From positions 186,001 to 250,000 of the forward strand of contig NZ_CANLNS010000004.1 of the NCBI RefSeq assembly GCF_947492715.1: a stretch of DNA of 64,000 nt, given 5' to 3'. The DNA is from an uncultured Psychroserpens sp. GTDB taxonomy: Bacteria; Bacteroidota; Bacteroidia; Flavobacteriales; Flavobacteriaceae. Positions 25,687 through 34,412 of the stretch are shown in pieces (the stretch's first letter is position 1; every line of letters begins with the position of its first letter). The notes under the pieces were generated by a model that was given only the letters and a program-made list of their open reading frames with translations, was not told the origin of the DNA and did no database searches. Position numbers and translations under genes: made by a program.

Positions 25687-26592
25687 ATGCAATTTATTAT
25701 CTACATTTTAGTTTATCCATTTTTATGGTTAATATCTATTCTTCCATTTAGATTGTTATACGCATTCTCTGATATGTTATACCTTTTTATCTATCGTATT
25801 TTTGGATATAGAAAAAAAACAGTACAGGATAATTTAAGGCTCGTTTTTCCTGAAAAGGATGCAAAAGAAATCAATACTATCACAAAAAAATTCTATCATC
25901 ATTTATGTGATATGATTGTTGAAGCTATCAAATCTTTAACGATTTCAGAAGCAGAGATGAAAAAGCGATTCACCTTCTCCAATGTGGAGTTGATGCAAGG
26001 TTTAGAAAATCTAGATAGAAGCATTGTTCTTATGTGCGCGCATTATGGCAGCTGGGAATGGATTTTTATTCTTCAAACCTATGTTAAATCAAGAGGAAAC
26101 GCTGTTTACAAGCGTATACAGAATAAATATTTTGACAGATTAGTAAAGCGTATTAGAGCGAAGTACAACAGTCATTTAATTACGACCAAAGAGATTATAC
26201 CAGAACTTCTTAGATTAAAAAACGATGGTATTTGCACAATTAACGGGTTCGTTTCTGATCAAAGTCCGAAACCTCAAAAAGCATTTCATTGGACTGAGTT
26301 TATGAATATTAGGGTTCCTGTTCATACTGGCGCCGAAATGTTGGCTAAACGCTTAGATATGTCTGTTGTGTTTTTTAAAGTGAAACGTCTAAAACGAGGT
26401 CATTATGAGACTACATTTAAGACTTTGGCTGAGCATCCTAGAGATTATAAAGATTATGAGATTACAGACCAATTTTTAAAACTTGTTGAGCAACAGATCT
26501 ATGAAGCTCCTCAATATTATTTGTGGACACATAAACGCTGGAAACACAAAGACAAATCTCCTGAGGATTATAAGCCAAAAATCAAAGATTAG
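25687..26592 (+). CDS. LpxL/HtrB-type lysophospholipid (lipid A) acyltransferase
   Basis: A 301-residue protein with an N-terminal membrane anchor (about 1-35) and the HtrB/LpxL acyltransferase fold. The catalytic HX4E motif is H119-YGSW-E124, followed by the family segments GNAVYKRIQNKYFD, VSDQSPK and VPVHTGAEMLAKR. It should add a secondary acyl chain to lipid A or a related lipid at the inner membrane. The length is normal. A Bacteroidota-type -7 element precedes it and a hairpin terminator follows. The exact acceptor and acyl donor are not shown by the sequence. Confidence 0.92.
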   Translation: MQFIIYILVYPFLWLISILPFRLLYAFSDMLYLFIYRIFGYRKKTVQDNLRLVFPEKDAKEINTITKKFYHHLCDMIVEAIKSLTISEAEMKKRFTFSNVELMQGLENLDRSIVLMCAHYGSWEWIFILQTYVKSRGNAVYKRIQNKYFDRLVKRIRAKYNSHLITTKEIIPELLRLKNDGICTINGFVSDQSPKPQKAFHWTEFMNIRVPVHTGAEMLAKRLDMSVVFFKVKRLKRGHYETTFKTLAEHPRDYKDYEITDQFLKLVEQQIYEAPQYYLWTHKRWKHKDKSPEDYKPKIKD

Positions 26593-26623
26593 ATAAATTA
26601 CCTCATGCTTATAGCCCCAAAAT

Positions 26624-26659
26624 AAAAAGACCAATAACATAAAGGTTATTAGTCTTTTT
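26624..26659. terminator. Terminator hairpin between convergent genes
   Basis: AAAAAGACCAATAAC / GTTATTAGTCTTTTT forms a stem of about 14 pairs with one mismatch, bounded by A and T runs. It ends transcription of the acyltransferase gene and, on the other strand, of the SusC/SusD operon. Confidence 0.75.
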
Positions 26660-26694
26660 AAACCAATCTATCAAACAATATTTGTAATAAAATT

Positions 26695-27603
26695 CTATTC
26701 AGCTGTTAGTATAAATCCCCAATCAAACTCTCCATTTCCGTCGGTAGACTTTATGGTCATTTGATTTGCTGATCTATCTAAGATGATATATTTATGATCA
26801 CCTCCAATGTAATATCCCATAAAAGCTAATCCCGATAAACTTATCGTTTCAACGCCTCCTGGAGCAGATAAAGACCATTGTTCAGCATAATCGCTATATT
26901 CTAAATTTATAATATCGGCACCATCAGCTTCACCACCAGTTCCTCCTAATTCATCAATTAATACTTCGCGTCCAAACACTGTTCCGCTCGTATCTTCTAC
27001 AGGATCATCATTTGTACCATCTGTTATATGCGTAAATGTTCCATCTTCATTGAAAATATAACGGTCATCATACATCCCTACTCCTGCTTTAGATTCTGGA
27101 GGAGCTGCAAAGAAACTAAAGGGATCGCCACCTGCAGGACCTAATCCAAAATGACCAGGAGCATCAGATTTTATACGCCATACTCTAGATCCAGATCCAT
27201 ATAGCATTTCTAATAAATCTTCAGGCGGTTCATAAAGAGACAACACGTCAACTAAAATACTCTTACTTGTAGACAAGCCTCCTGTGCCATAAGCAATTAC
27301 AGTTACAGTATATGAGTTCTCTCCAAGTAATGTAAAATCATGAGACACACTTCCTCCTACCGCTAGTTTTGTTTGGTTTTGAATGACATAATGAAATGTA
27401 ATTGCATTATCGGCCGTTGCCGTGAAATTAACAGTTCCGCTACCATCTCCATTTGGATTGTTAACATCAGCACCTACTTTATCGACTTCTATTTGAATGT
27501 TTGATGGTGCTATTAAGTTACCTATTTCTTGGTCTTCATCTTGGCACGTATAAAACGATCCCAATACAAAAGAAAAGATTATTAAATATTTTAAATGTTT
27601 CAT
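26695..27603 (-). CDS. PKD-like surface lipoprotein of the SusC/SusD locus
   Basis: I start it at 27603 (MKHLKYLIIFSFVLGSFYTC), which gives a lipoprotein signal with C20; the frame is open 28 codons further upstream, into the preceding gene. The 302-residue product has an N-terminal PKD/Ig-like domain (about 30-135, GDGSGTVNFTATADNAITFH). The C-terminal beta-rich domain (about 145-302) includes SRVWRIKSDAPGHFGLGP and YDDRYIFNEDGTFTH. In other flavobacteria I recall similar PKD proteins in laminarin-type loci beside SusC, SusD and GH16 genes. It is the last gene of the four-gene operon and probably binds glycan at the surface. Confidence 0.75.
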   Translation of the reverse strand: MKHLKYLIIFSFVLGSFYTCQDEDQEIGNLIAPSNIQIEVDKVGADVNNPNGDGSGTVNFTATADNAITFHYVIQNQTKLAVGGSVSHDFTLLGENSYTVTVIAYGTGGLSTSKSILVDVLSLYEPPEDLLEMLYGSGSRVWRIKSDAPGHFGLGPAGGDPFSFFAAPPESKAGVGMYDDRYIFNEDGTFTHITDGTNDDPVEDTSGTVFGREVLIDELGGTGGEADGADIINLEYSDYAEQWSLSAPGGVETISLSGLAFMGYYIGGDHKYIILDRSANQMTIKSTDGNGEFDWGFILTAE

Positions 27604-27622
27604 AATAAAGTTATGTTTCAAA

Positions 27623-29641
27623 TTAATTGGTAAGTGTGTATTCATCAAAATAGTACACCGAATCATCTCCATTGTTTCCAAAATCAAAGAATATGACTAC
27701 TCTAACATAATCTGCTGCAGGAGCATCTGAAAAATCATATACTAATTCTTCCCAACCATTAGCAACAGCGTTTGTAATATCTTTCTCATGTGTGATACTC
27801 GCATCTGCATTTTCAAGTTTCAATTTAATTGTAATTCCACTTGTTGGAGACCAGGTCTTCACACTAATTTGATTATATGTATTTAAATCTAAAGGATCGG
27901 TTTCAAAAAATGTACCTGCCCATACTTCAGAGCCAGCCGTCTTTGTTAATTGAGCAACATTAGCAGTGGTATTGATTCCAGACATATCTGGATTAGCTAC
28001 AACCTGTGTATCTGCGATATTTCCGAATACTGTAAATGTTGGTGCCGTTCCCTCAAAATCTTGGAAAGAAAAATCTTGTTGCGTTCCTACCAGTTCTATA
28101 TCGTCATAATAGTACAACGAATCATCACCAGGATTACCAAAATCAAAGAATATGACTAACCTTATATAATCTGCCATAGGCGCTGCTGTAAAATCATATA
28201 GCAGGTTTTCCCATTCATTGGCAACAGTAGTAACAACATCGCCTTCGTAAGTTATGCTGGCATCTGCATTTTCTAGTTTAAACTTCACTGTAATTCCAGC
28301 TGTAGGAGACCATGTTTTCACATTCATTTGTCCGAAAGATGCCAAATCTAATGGCGCATCTAATTCAAAAAATGTTCCTGCCCATACTTCAGAGCCTGCT
28401 GTTTTTGTTAATTGTGCAACATTAGCACTCGTATTGATTCCAGACATGTCTGGGTTTGTAACAACTTGTGTATCAGCAATATTTCCAAATACTGTAAATG
28501 TTGGAACTACACCTTCAAAATCTTCCACAATTTGTGATACAACAACACCTGCAAAATCTTGTCTAATATTGTCTAAGTAAAATGTCCAATCTGCACTACC
28601 ATCACCAGCAGTTCCGAGATCAAAGAACCAAACTATTTTTTGAAATGAATCTGTTTCTAAATTGGCAAATTCACTAAGATCAATTGAAACTTCTTCCCAT
28701 TGACTATTTCCAACTAACGGAACTCCAACCTCAATAAAAATATTTGGATCTGTAAGGTTTTCTAATTTCAAAGTAAATGTTCCACCTGGTCTTGGTGACC
28801 AAACATCAAACTTCATAACTTTCTTAGTACTAAAATCGATAGGAGCTGACAATTCAATTACGTTACCTGCCCACACCTCTGGAGCCCCTTTAATTATTTG
28901 AGCAACTTTGGCCGACTCATTTCCATTGGTATCCGGATTATCAATAACTTCACCAGAAGCCCCTCCAAATCCGAAGAATACGGTAGAATCAAAAATTTCA
29001 AAATCTATAGGTAATTCCGTTGGAGTTGTTATTGTTACCATTACTGTATCTTCAGATGATTCAACCCCTCCACTAAGTGCAACCACTCTAATTGTGTAAT
29101 CACCAACTAAATCATATTCAAAACTCACTGTACCATCTAAAGCTAGTGGTGTTGCTTCTTCGTCTACATTGGATGTATCGAAATAAACTTCAAAAGACGC
29201 AGCATAATCTGCTACAGCAGACACATTTACTTGAAATGGGTTGGAAGCGTCAACTTCAGCAGTTATGACCAAATTTTCTGGTGCGCGAAAGGATACGACC
29301 AATTGTTGCGTTGCTTCTGTAGTTAATCCGTTAATACTAACCGCCTCAATCGTTACTGTATAAGTACCTTCTTCATAAATATGTGTTGTGTTTTCTCCTT
29401 GAGCCACAGATACAGCCTCTGCTGTCCCATCGCCAAGCGTAATATTATAATTTACGGCGCCAACTGCATTAGGCGTAATAATAACTGTTCCTGTATTATC
29501 CTGAGATATATTAAATACTGCAGACACCTCAGATGGTGCTGTTATATCATTCAGAGCATCTAAATTGTCGTCATCATTTTGGCAGCCAGTGAACAAACCT
29601 ACCGCTACAAAAAGACCGAGTATGTATTTTATTGTTTTCAT
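27623..29641 (-). CDS. Surface lipoprotein with duplicated glycan-binding-like modules
   Basis: The start at 29641 (MKTIKYILGLFVAVGLFTGC) gives a lipobox C20; the frame is open 13 codons further upstream. The 672-residue product has two PKD-like N-terminal domains (about 25-200), then three carbohydrate-binding-module-like jelly rolls. The last two modules are near-copies, each carrying PTFTVFGNIADTQVV and SEVWAGTFFE. The recurrent W/Y-rich strands and the YYYDD/YYFDE ends suit ligand binding at the cell surface, like SusE/SusF-type proteins. It begins 14 bases after susD and precedes the PKD lipoprotein gene by 19 bases. Confidence 0.78.
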   Translation of the reverse strand: MKTIKYILGLFVAVGLFTGCQNDDDNLDALNDITAPSEVSAVFNISQDNTGTVIITPNAVGAVNYNITLGDGTAEAVSVAQGENTTHIYEEGTYTVTIEAVSINGLTTEATQQLVVSFRAPENLVITAEVDASNPFQVNVSAVADYAASFEVYFDTSNVDEEATPLALDGTVSFEYDLVGDYTIRVVALSGGVESSEDTVMVTITTPTELPIDFEIFDSTVFFGFGGASGEVIDNPDTNGNESAKVAQIIKGAPEVWAGNVIELSAPIDFSTKKVMKFDVWSPRPGGTFTLKLENLTDPNIFIEVGVPLVGNSQWEEVSIDLSEFANLETDSFQKIVWFFDLGTAGDGSADWTFYLDNIRQDFAGVVVSQIVEDFEGVVPTFTVFGNIADTQVVTNPDMSGINTSANVAQLTKTAGSEVWAGTFFELDAPLDLASFGQMNVKTWSPTAGITVKFKLENADASITYEGDVVTTVANEWENLLYDFTAAPMADYIRLVIFFDFGNPGDDSLYYYDDIELVGTQQDFSFQDFEGTAPTFTVFGNIADTQVVANPDMSGINTTANVAQLTKTAGSEVWAGTFFETDPLDLNTYNQISVKTWSPTSGITIKLKLENADASITHEKDITNAVANGWEELVYDFSDAPAADYVRVVIFFDFGNNGDDSVYYFDEYTLTN
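27626..28522 (-). repeat. Tandem duplication of a 154-codon module
   Basis: Within the surface lipoprotein gene, 28061-28522 and about 27626-28060 encode two successive modules offset by 462 bases. Long stretches are near-identical at DNA level around the GNIADTQVV and KTAGSEVWAGTFFE segments. Such similarity between neighbouring modules indicates recent duplication or gene conversion. Confidence 0.8.
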
Positions 29642-29655
29642 AATATCATTTTTTT

Positions 29656-31113
29656 TTAGTATCCAGGATTTTGTTCCCATGTATCACCTGCAAGTTGTAT
29701 TTCGATTAAAGGAATTGGAAATAATTCATGTTTTCCTGCCTGAAATCCATCAATTTCCATAGCAGCCCTTCCAGTTCTAACCAAGTCAAAGAAACGATGT
29801 CCTTCGCCAACTAATTCTACACGACGTTCGTTATAAATAGCATCTGTTAAATTAGTTCCTGTAAATCCAACATCGGCCAATCCAGCTCTATTACGAACTC
29901 TATTTAGATGCTGTTGTGCTTGCATATCATTAATACCACCACGATTTAAGGCTTCTGCAGCCATCAATAAGACATCAGCAAACCTAATGGCTCTATAGTT
30001 ATTTGGATTAGTCAGGTTAGCATCACCTGTATTTAAATCGCCTTGACGTGATATATACTTTCTATTAAAATATCCTGTATGTTCAAAACCAGTTGCAAAG
30101 GTGGCTCCTGTATCAGCAGCCCAGGCATCAATATCAAGAATAGCCACATCCTTACGAAGGTCACCATCTTCAAAGGCATCTACAACCTCTTGAACTGGGA
30201 CATTAAAACTGAATCCCGATTCAAATACTGGTCCGTTATAGTTTCGAATACCATTAAATCCAACAGCAACATTTCCTTCGCTACATTGCAAGCAACCAAA
30301 CCCTGCTCCTTCTGCATCTGAGTATTGTACTTCAAAAACAGATTCTATATTATTTTCATTATCATTTTCAAACATTGTTGAATAATCTGCTAGCAAATCA
30401 TAAGGTCCACTGGCAATTAAGTCGCCTAATACCGTTGCTGCTTCAGCAAATTTATCTTGGTACAGATATACTTTTCCAAGTAATGCCTGCGCCGCACCTT
30501 TTGTGACTCTGCCAGTTTCTGAAGCTGTATATGTTAAATTATCAGCAGCAAAAATTAAATCGGCCTCCATCTGTGCATATATTTCAGCTTTTGGTGTTCT
30601 CTCTATTCCAAATTGATCTCCAAAGTTTATTCTTACATCTACAGCAAAAGGAACATCACCAAACCATTTTACCAATTCAAAATAGTAATACGCTCTTAAA
30701 AATCTAGTTTGAGCTAGGACTGAATTTTTATTCGGAAAATCAATTTTATCTTGAAATTCCATAATGAAGTTCGTTCTATTAATACCACCATACATCCAAC
30801 TCCAAATATCTCTTAGTTGCTGGTTGGTTGGTGTGTGGATCATATCATCTATTTCTTGAATACCTGGCACATCGGTTGCGCTTTCGCCACCGGCCAATGT
30901 ATTATCTGAAGCAATTTCTCCTAGCATTACATTTAAATAAGTTGAATGTAAAGGGTCATATGCTGCAATTAATGCCGATTGATAATCATCTTCTGTATTG
31001 AAAAATGTATCAGAACTAGCATTTTGGGGATCAACATCGATAAAGTCATCTCCACAAGAAGAGAACAATATTAATGCTAAGACTACTATGCTTTTTATTT
31101 TTATCTGTTTCAT
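29656..31113 (-). CDS. RagB/SusD family nutrient-binding lipoprotein
   Basis: A 485-residue SusD-like protein with a lipoprotein signal (VVLALILFSSCGDDFIDV, C20). The family's helical TPR scaffold shows in NTEDDYQSALIAAYDPL, QTRFLRAYYYFELVKWFGDVP, GAAQALLGKVYLYQDKFAEA and the terminal LFPIPLIEIQLAGDTWEQNPGY. It should cap the SusC transporter and bind an oligosaccharide or other nutrient outside the cell. It lies six bases after the susC-like gene. The length is on the short side of the usual 500-600 residues but no motif is missing. Confidence 0.96.
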   Translation of the reverse strand: MKQIKIKSIVVLALILFSSCGDDFIDVDPQNASSDTFFNTEDDYQSALIAAYDPLHSTYLNVMLGEIASDNTLAGGESATDVPGIQEIDDMIHTPTNQQLRDIWSWMYGGINRTNFIMEFQDKIDFPNKNSVLAQTRFLRAYYYFELVKWFGDVPFAVDVRINFGDQFGIERTPKAEIYAQMEADLIFAADNLTYTASETGRVTKGAAQALLGKVYLYQDKFAEAATVLGDLIASGPYDLLADYSTMFENDNENNIESVFEVQYSDAEGAGFGCLQCSEGNVAVGFNGIRNYNGPVFESGFSFNVPVQEVVDAFEDGDLRKDVAILDIDAWAADTGATFATGFEHTGYFNRKYISRQGDLNTGDANLTNPNNYRAIRFADVLLMAAEALNRGGINDMQAQQHLNRVRNRAGLADVGFTGTNLTDAIYNERRVELVGEGHRFFDLVRTGRAAMEIDGFQAGKHELFPIPLIEIQLAGDTWEQNPGY

Positions 31114-31119
31114 AGTGTT

Positions 31120-34100
31120 TTAAAATTTTAAGTTAACTCCTAGTAAATATGTTCTTGGGCTAGGATAAAATCCTTGATCTATCCCTCCTCCAATTGGTGC
31201 TCCTGTTGAAGCTGTTGGGTCATAACCTCTATACTCTGTTAATGTAAACAGATTACTTGCAGAAACATAAACGCGTAGGTTGTCTAATTTTGAATTTTCA
31301 AGTAGTTTATCAAACGTATAACCTAACTGTACATTTTGTAAGCGAACAAAAGATCCGTCTTCAACAAAATAGTCTGAAAACAATCCATTAGATGTTGGGC
31401 CAGTAGTTACACGAGGATCGGTATTACTTGTTCCAGGTCCTGTCCAACGATCCAAAAACGTTACACTTCTATTTGTCAAAGGTTGATTACGCTCATAGTT
31501 TCTTACAATCTCATTTCCTATTGAAGCAAAAGCATAAGCGGAAAAATCGAAACTTTTGAAATCTATCGATACGTTAAGTCCCATCGTTGCATCTGGTATT
31601 GGGTCACCAATATAAGTTTTATCATTATCATCAATAACACCATCGTTATTGATATCTACAAATCTTAAATCACCTGGACGAACTTGATCATTGATTGTTG
31701 TTGATGCATCAACTTCTGCTTGTGTTTGGTATATTCCGTCTGTTTTAAACCCTCGAAAATATCCGATAGGAAAACCTGCTTCCATTCGAGATGGTGGATC
31801 TTGACCAACTCCAAATACACCTCCTACGATAAATCCTCCCTCTGTATTTACAGAAAGTACTTCATTATTAATAGTTGTCACATTATATCTCACACTAAAT
31901 TTGAAATCATCAGAGACTCTATTGGTATAGCCAATGGCTAATTCAAATCCTGAGTTCTCTACTTCTCCTCCATTAACTACTGGAGGTGCAGCTCCGGGAG
32001 CACCCACACCTAAAATTCCTGATACCTGAGGAGTAACTAATAAATCTTCAGTGTTACGCTTGAAGTAATCTGCAGTCACATCGAATTTATTATCTAAAAA
32101 TCTTAAATCAATACCAATATCAAATGTTTTTTGCTTTTCCCATCTAATTTCTGGGTTAGCAACTGGTCCTAAAGCCGCTCCAGAAATAATACCATCATTA
32201 AAAACATAAGTTCCTTCTCCATCCAACAGCGATACAAAACCAAAATCTGCAATTCTATCGTTACCCAGTATACCATACGATGCTCTTAATTTTAGAAAAT
32301 CGATAACACTGCTATCACTTAAAAAGTCTTCATCTGAAATAATCCACCCAACAGATCCAGATGGGAAATAACCAAATCTATTTTCTGGTCCAAATTTTGT
32401 CGAACCATCTCGACGAATAACACCTGAAAATAGATATTTACCTTTATAACCATATTGTACTCTTGCAAAATATGATAACAACCTAGAATCAAATCTTGGA
32501 TCGAACCCGAGTTCTTGGTTTATACTTTGCACTTCTTGTGCCTGTGATATATTTGCGTTTTCAATACTGTTTCCTGGAATATCAAAACCTCTATTTCCTG
32601 TAAATATTCCTGTAGTCTGAAAGATTGAAGTTCCCAATAGAACTTTAAGGTCGTGCGTATCGTCAAAATTGCGTTCATAAGTTAGAAACGCATCAAAAGT
32701 ATAGTCCCTAAATATATTTGAGGTTTCTACGACTTCACTTCTATCAATATTAAATACTTTACCACTACCAAAGTTTGCAATAGGTCTAAATACTTTTCCT
32801 TTGACCTCTGCATAATTTGCTTGAATATTAGTTTGAACTGTAAAATGCTCTAAAAAGTTATAGGATAAACTTGCATTACCACTCAACTTATTAATTTGAG
32901 TTCTATCATATGTTCCGTCCAATTGCGCTATAGGGTTAATAACCTCATTCCCTAATCCTTCAGCTATTGAAAAAGCTCCTGAAACATCCCTTACACCCCT
33001 TGTAGGATCCATATTCAATGCATTGAACAATATTGACCCAAGGGCTGATTCACTTAAATTTCTTTTATTAGTATGCGTATATATCAAGCCTGCATTAAAC
33101 TTAAAATTCTCTAGAAAGTCCACACTATAATTTCCTCTTTTCGTAAAACGTGTAAAGTTTGATTTATCGCCACCAACAATACCATCTTGAGACAAAAATG
33201 AAGACCCGAATGCATAAGTCGACTTTTCTTTTCCGCCTTTAATCGTGATAGAATTATTAAATATAGGAGCACTCTCAAAAACTTCATCTTGCCAATCTGT
33301 TCCAATTCCTAGATTAGAAATATCTGTAAATTGAGGATCCTGACCACCAGCTACAAATGCTTCATTAACCAAAAGTGCATATTCCGTAGCGTTTAATACG
33401 GGTATTCTTCGCGTGGTTTCTTGTACACCACCATAAGCACTATATTCAACGGTTAATGGCATTTCCTTTCTTCCTGTCTTCGTGGTAATAAGAATCACAC
33501 CATTAGCGGCTCTAACACCATATATACCAGCAGTAGCATCCTTAAGAACATTAACGCTTTCAATATCACTCGGGTTGATTGTGCTTAAATCTTCTATAAC
33601 ATTACCATCAACTAATATTAATGGTCTAGAATCTCCATTAGTGGAAATACCCCTTATACTAATTGTTGATGCCGCACCAGGTGATCCAGAGTTTGATGAA
33701 ACATTCACTCCGGCTACTTGTCCTTGTAAGGCCTGTTCTACTCTTGTTGGTTTGAGTTTTTCAATGGTTTCTGCACTAACAACAGACACAGCTCCTGTTG
33801 TTTCTTTCTTTTTCTGTGTCCCATAACCTATAACTACAACTTCATTTAATGATTCTGCATCTTCAACTAAAGAAATAACTAAGGGATTAGCATTAACTAC
33901 AACAACTTCCTGATTCTTATATCCTAAATAGGTAAATACTAAGGTAGCATTAATAGATACATCTGGAATTGTAAAATTCCCATCGAAATCTGTTGATGCG
34001 CCTTTGGAAGTGTCTTTGACCAGAATATTAACTCCTGGTATTGGTTGTCCGGTTGCTTGATCTACAACTGTACCTTTTACTGTTACATTTTGGCCAAATG

Positions 34101-34149
34101 CCAAAGCTGAGAACAGTAAAAATACTAAGGAAAATAGTTTTGTTGTCAT
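31120..34149 (-). CDS. SusC/RagA family TonB-dependent transporter
   Basis: A 1009-residue outer-membrane protein with a signal peptide (about 1-19). It has an N-terminal carboxypeptidase-like DUF4480 domain (GTVVDQATGQPIPGVNILVKD), the RagA signature and TonB-box region (about 100-115, EVVVIGYGTQKKKETTGAV), a plug domain (VEQALQGQVAGVNV, IRGISTNGDSRPLILVDG) and a 22-strand barrel ending in YLLGVNLKF. It imports the ligand captured by the SusD partner, driven by TonB-ExbBD. It is the first gene of the operon. A possible minus-strand promoter is TTTG (34199-34202), 22 bases, TAAGTTTA (34169-34176). Confidence 0.97.
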   Translation of the reverse strand: MTTKLFSLVFLLFSALAFGQNVTVKGTVVDQATGQPIPGVNILVKDTSKGASTDFDGNFTIPDVSINATLVFTYLGYKNQEVVVVNANPLVISLVEDAESLNEVVVIGYGTQKKKETTGAVSVVSAETIEKLKPTRVEQALQGQVAGVNVSSNSGSPGAASTISIRGISTNGDSRPLILVDGNVIEDLSTINPSDIESVNVLKDATAGIYGVRAANGVILITTKTGRKEMPLTVEYSAYGGVQETTRRIPVLNATEYALLVNEAFVAGGQDPQFTDISNLGIGTDWQDEVFESAPIFNNSITIKGGKEKSTYAFGSSFLSQDGIVGGDKSNFTRFTKRGNYSVDFLENFKFNAGLIYTHTNKRNLSESALGSILFNALNMDPTRGVRDVSGAFSIAEGLGNEVINPIAQLDGTYDRTQINKLSGNASLSYNFLEHFTVQTNIQANYAEVKGKVFRPIANFGSGKVFNIDRSEVVETSNIFRDYTFDAFLTYERNFDDTHDLKVLLGTSIFQTTGIFTGNRGFDIPGNSIENANISQAQEVQSINQELGFDPRFDSRLLSYFARVQYGYKGKYLFSGVIRRDGSTKFGPENRFGYFPSGSVGWIISDEDFLSDSSVIDFLKLRASYGILGNDRIADFGFVSLLDGEGTYVFNDGIISGAALGPVANPEIRWEKQKTFDIGIDLRFLDNKFDVTADYFKRNTEDLLVTPQVSGILGVGAPGAAPPVVNGGEVENSGFELAIGYTNRVSDDFKFSVRYNVTTINNEVLSVNTEGGFIVGGVFGVGQDPPSRMEAGFPIGYFRGFKTDGIYQTQAEVDASTTINDQVRPGDLRFVDINNDGVIDDNDKTYIGDPIPDATMGLNVSIDFKSFDFSAYAFASIGNEIVRNYERNQPLTNRSVTFLDRWTGPGTSNTDPRVTTGPTSNGLFSDYFVEDGSFVRLQNVQLGYTFDKLLENSKLDNLRVYVSASNLFTLTEYRGYDPTASTGAPIGGGIDQGFYPSPRTYLLGVNLKF

Positions 34150-34259
34150 ATAATTGATTGTTATGACGTAAACTTACAAGAGGTAATTGACAATTCAACA
34201 AAATAAGCCTATACAAAAAATATACAATTCAAAAAAAATCATAGTATTTTAAGAAATCC

Positions 34260-34412
34260 CTAAAAAACAAGCCTTTTGAATATCATAAATGCAAATAAAG
34301 GTGTCAATATAAAAGATGATGTCATCAAAAAACCAGGAATGTTGTGGTAATGTATAGGTGTTATTTGGTTTTTTAACAGCAAATTGTACAAGTGTATAGC
34401 TAAAACAAAAGG
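34260..34412 (-). other. Open 50-codon hydrophobic stretch following the aminotransferase stop
   Basis: The frame of the aminotransferase gene continues after its TAG (34413-34415) for 50 sense codons to TAG at 34260-34262. The hydrophobic peptide starts PFVLAIHLYN and includes FILTPLFAFMIFKRLVF. Such a run is unlikely but not impossible by chance in AT-rich DNA. It could be a small membrane protein (ATG at 34323-34325, or a TTG upstream) or a remnant of another gene. The 263-base gap between the two genes otherwise holds only a probable promoter for the susC-like gene. Confidence 0.25.

Noticed and set aside
34327-34372. AAAAAACCA ... TGGTTTTTT inverted repeat as a terminator for the aminotransferase gene
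   Set aside because: The loop is about 30 bases and the arms are nearly all A/T; too weak to call as a terminator.
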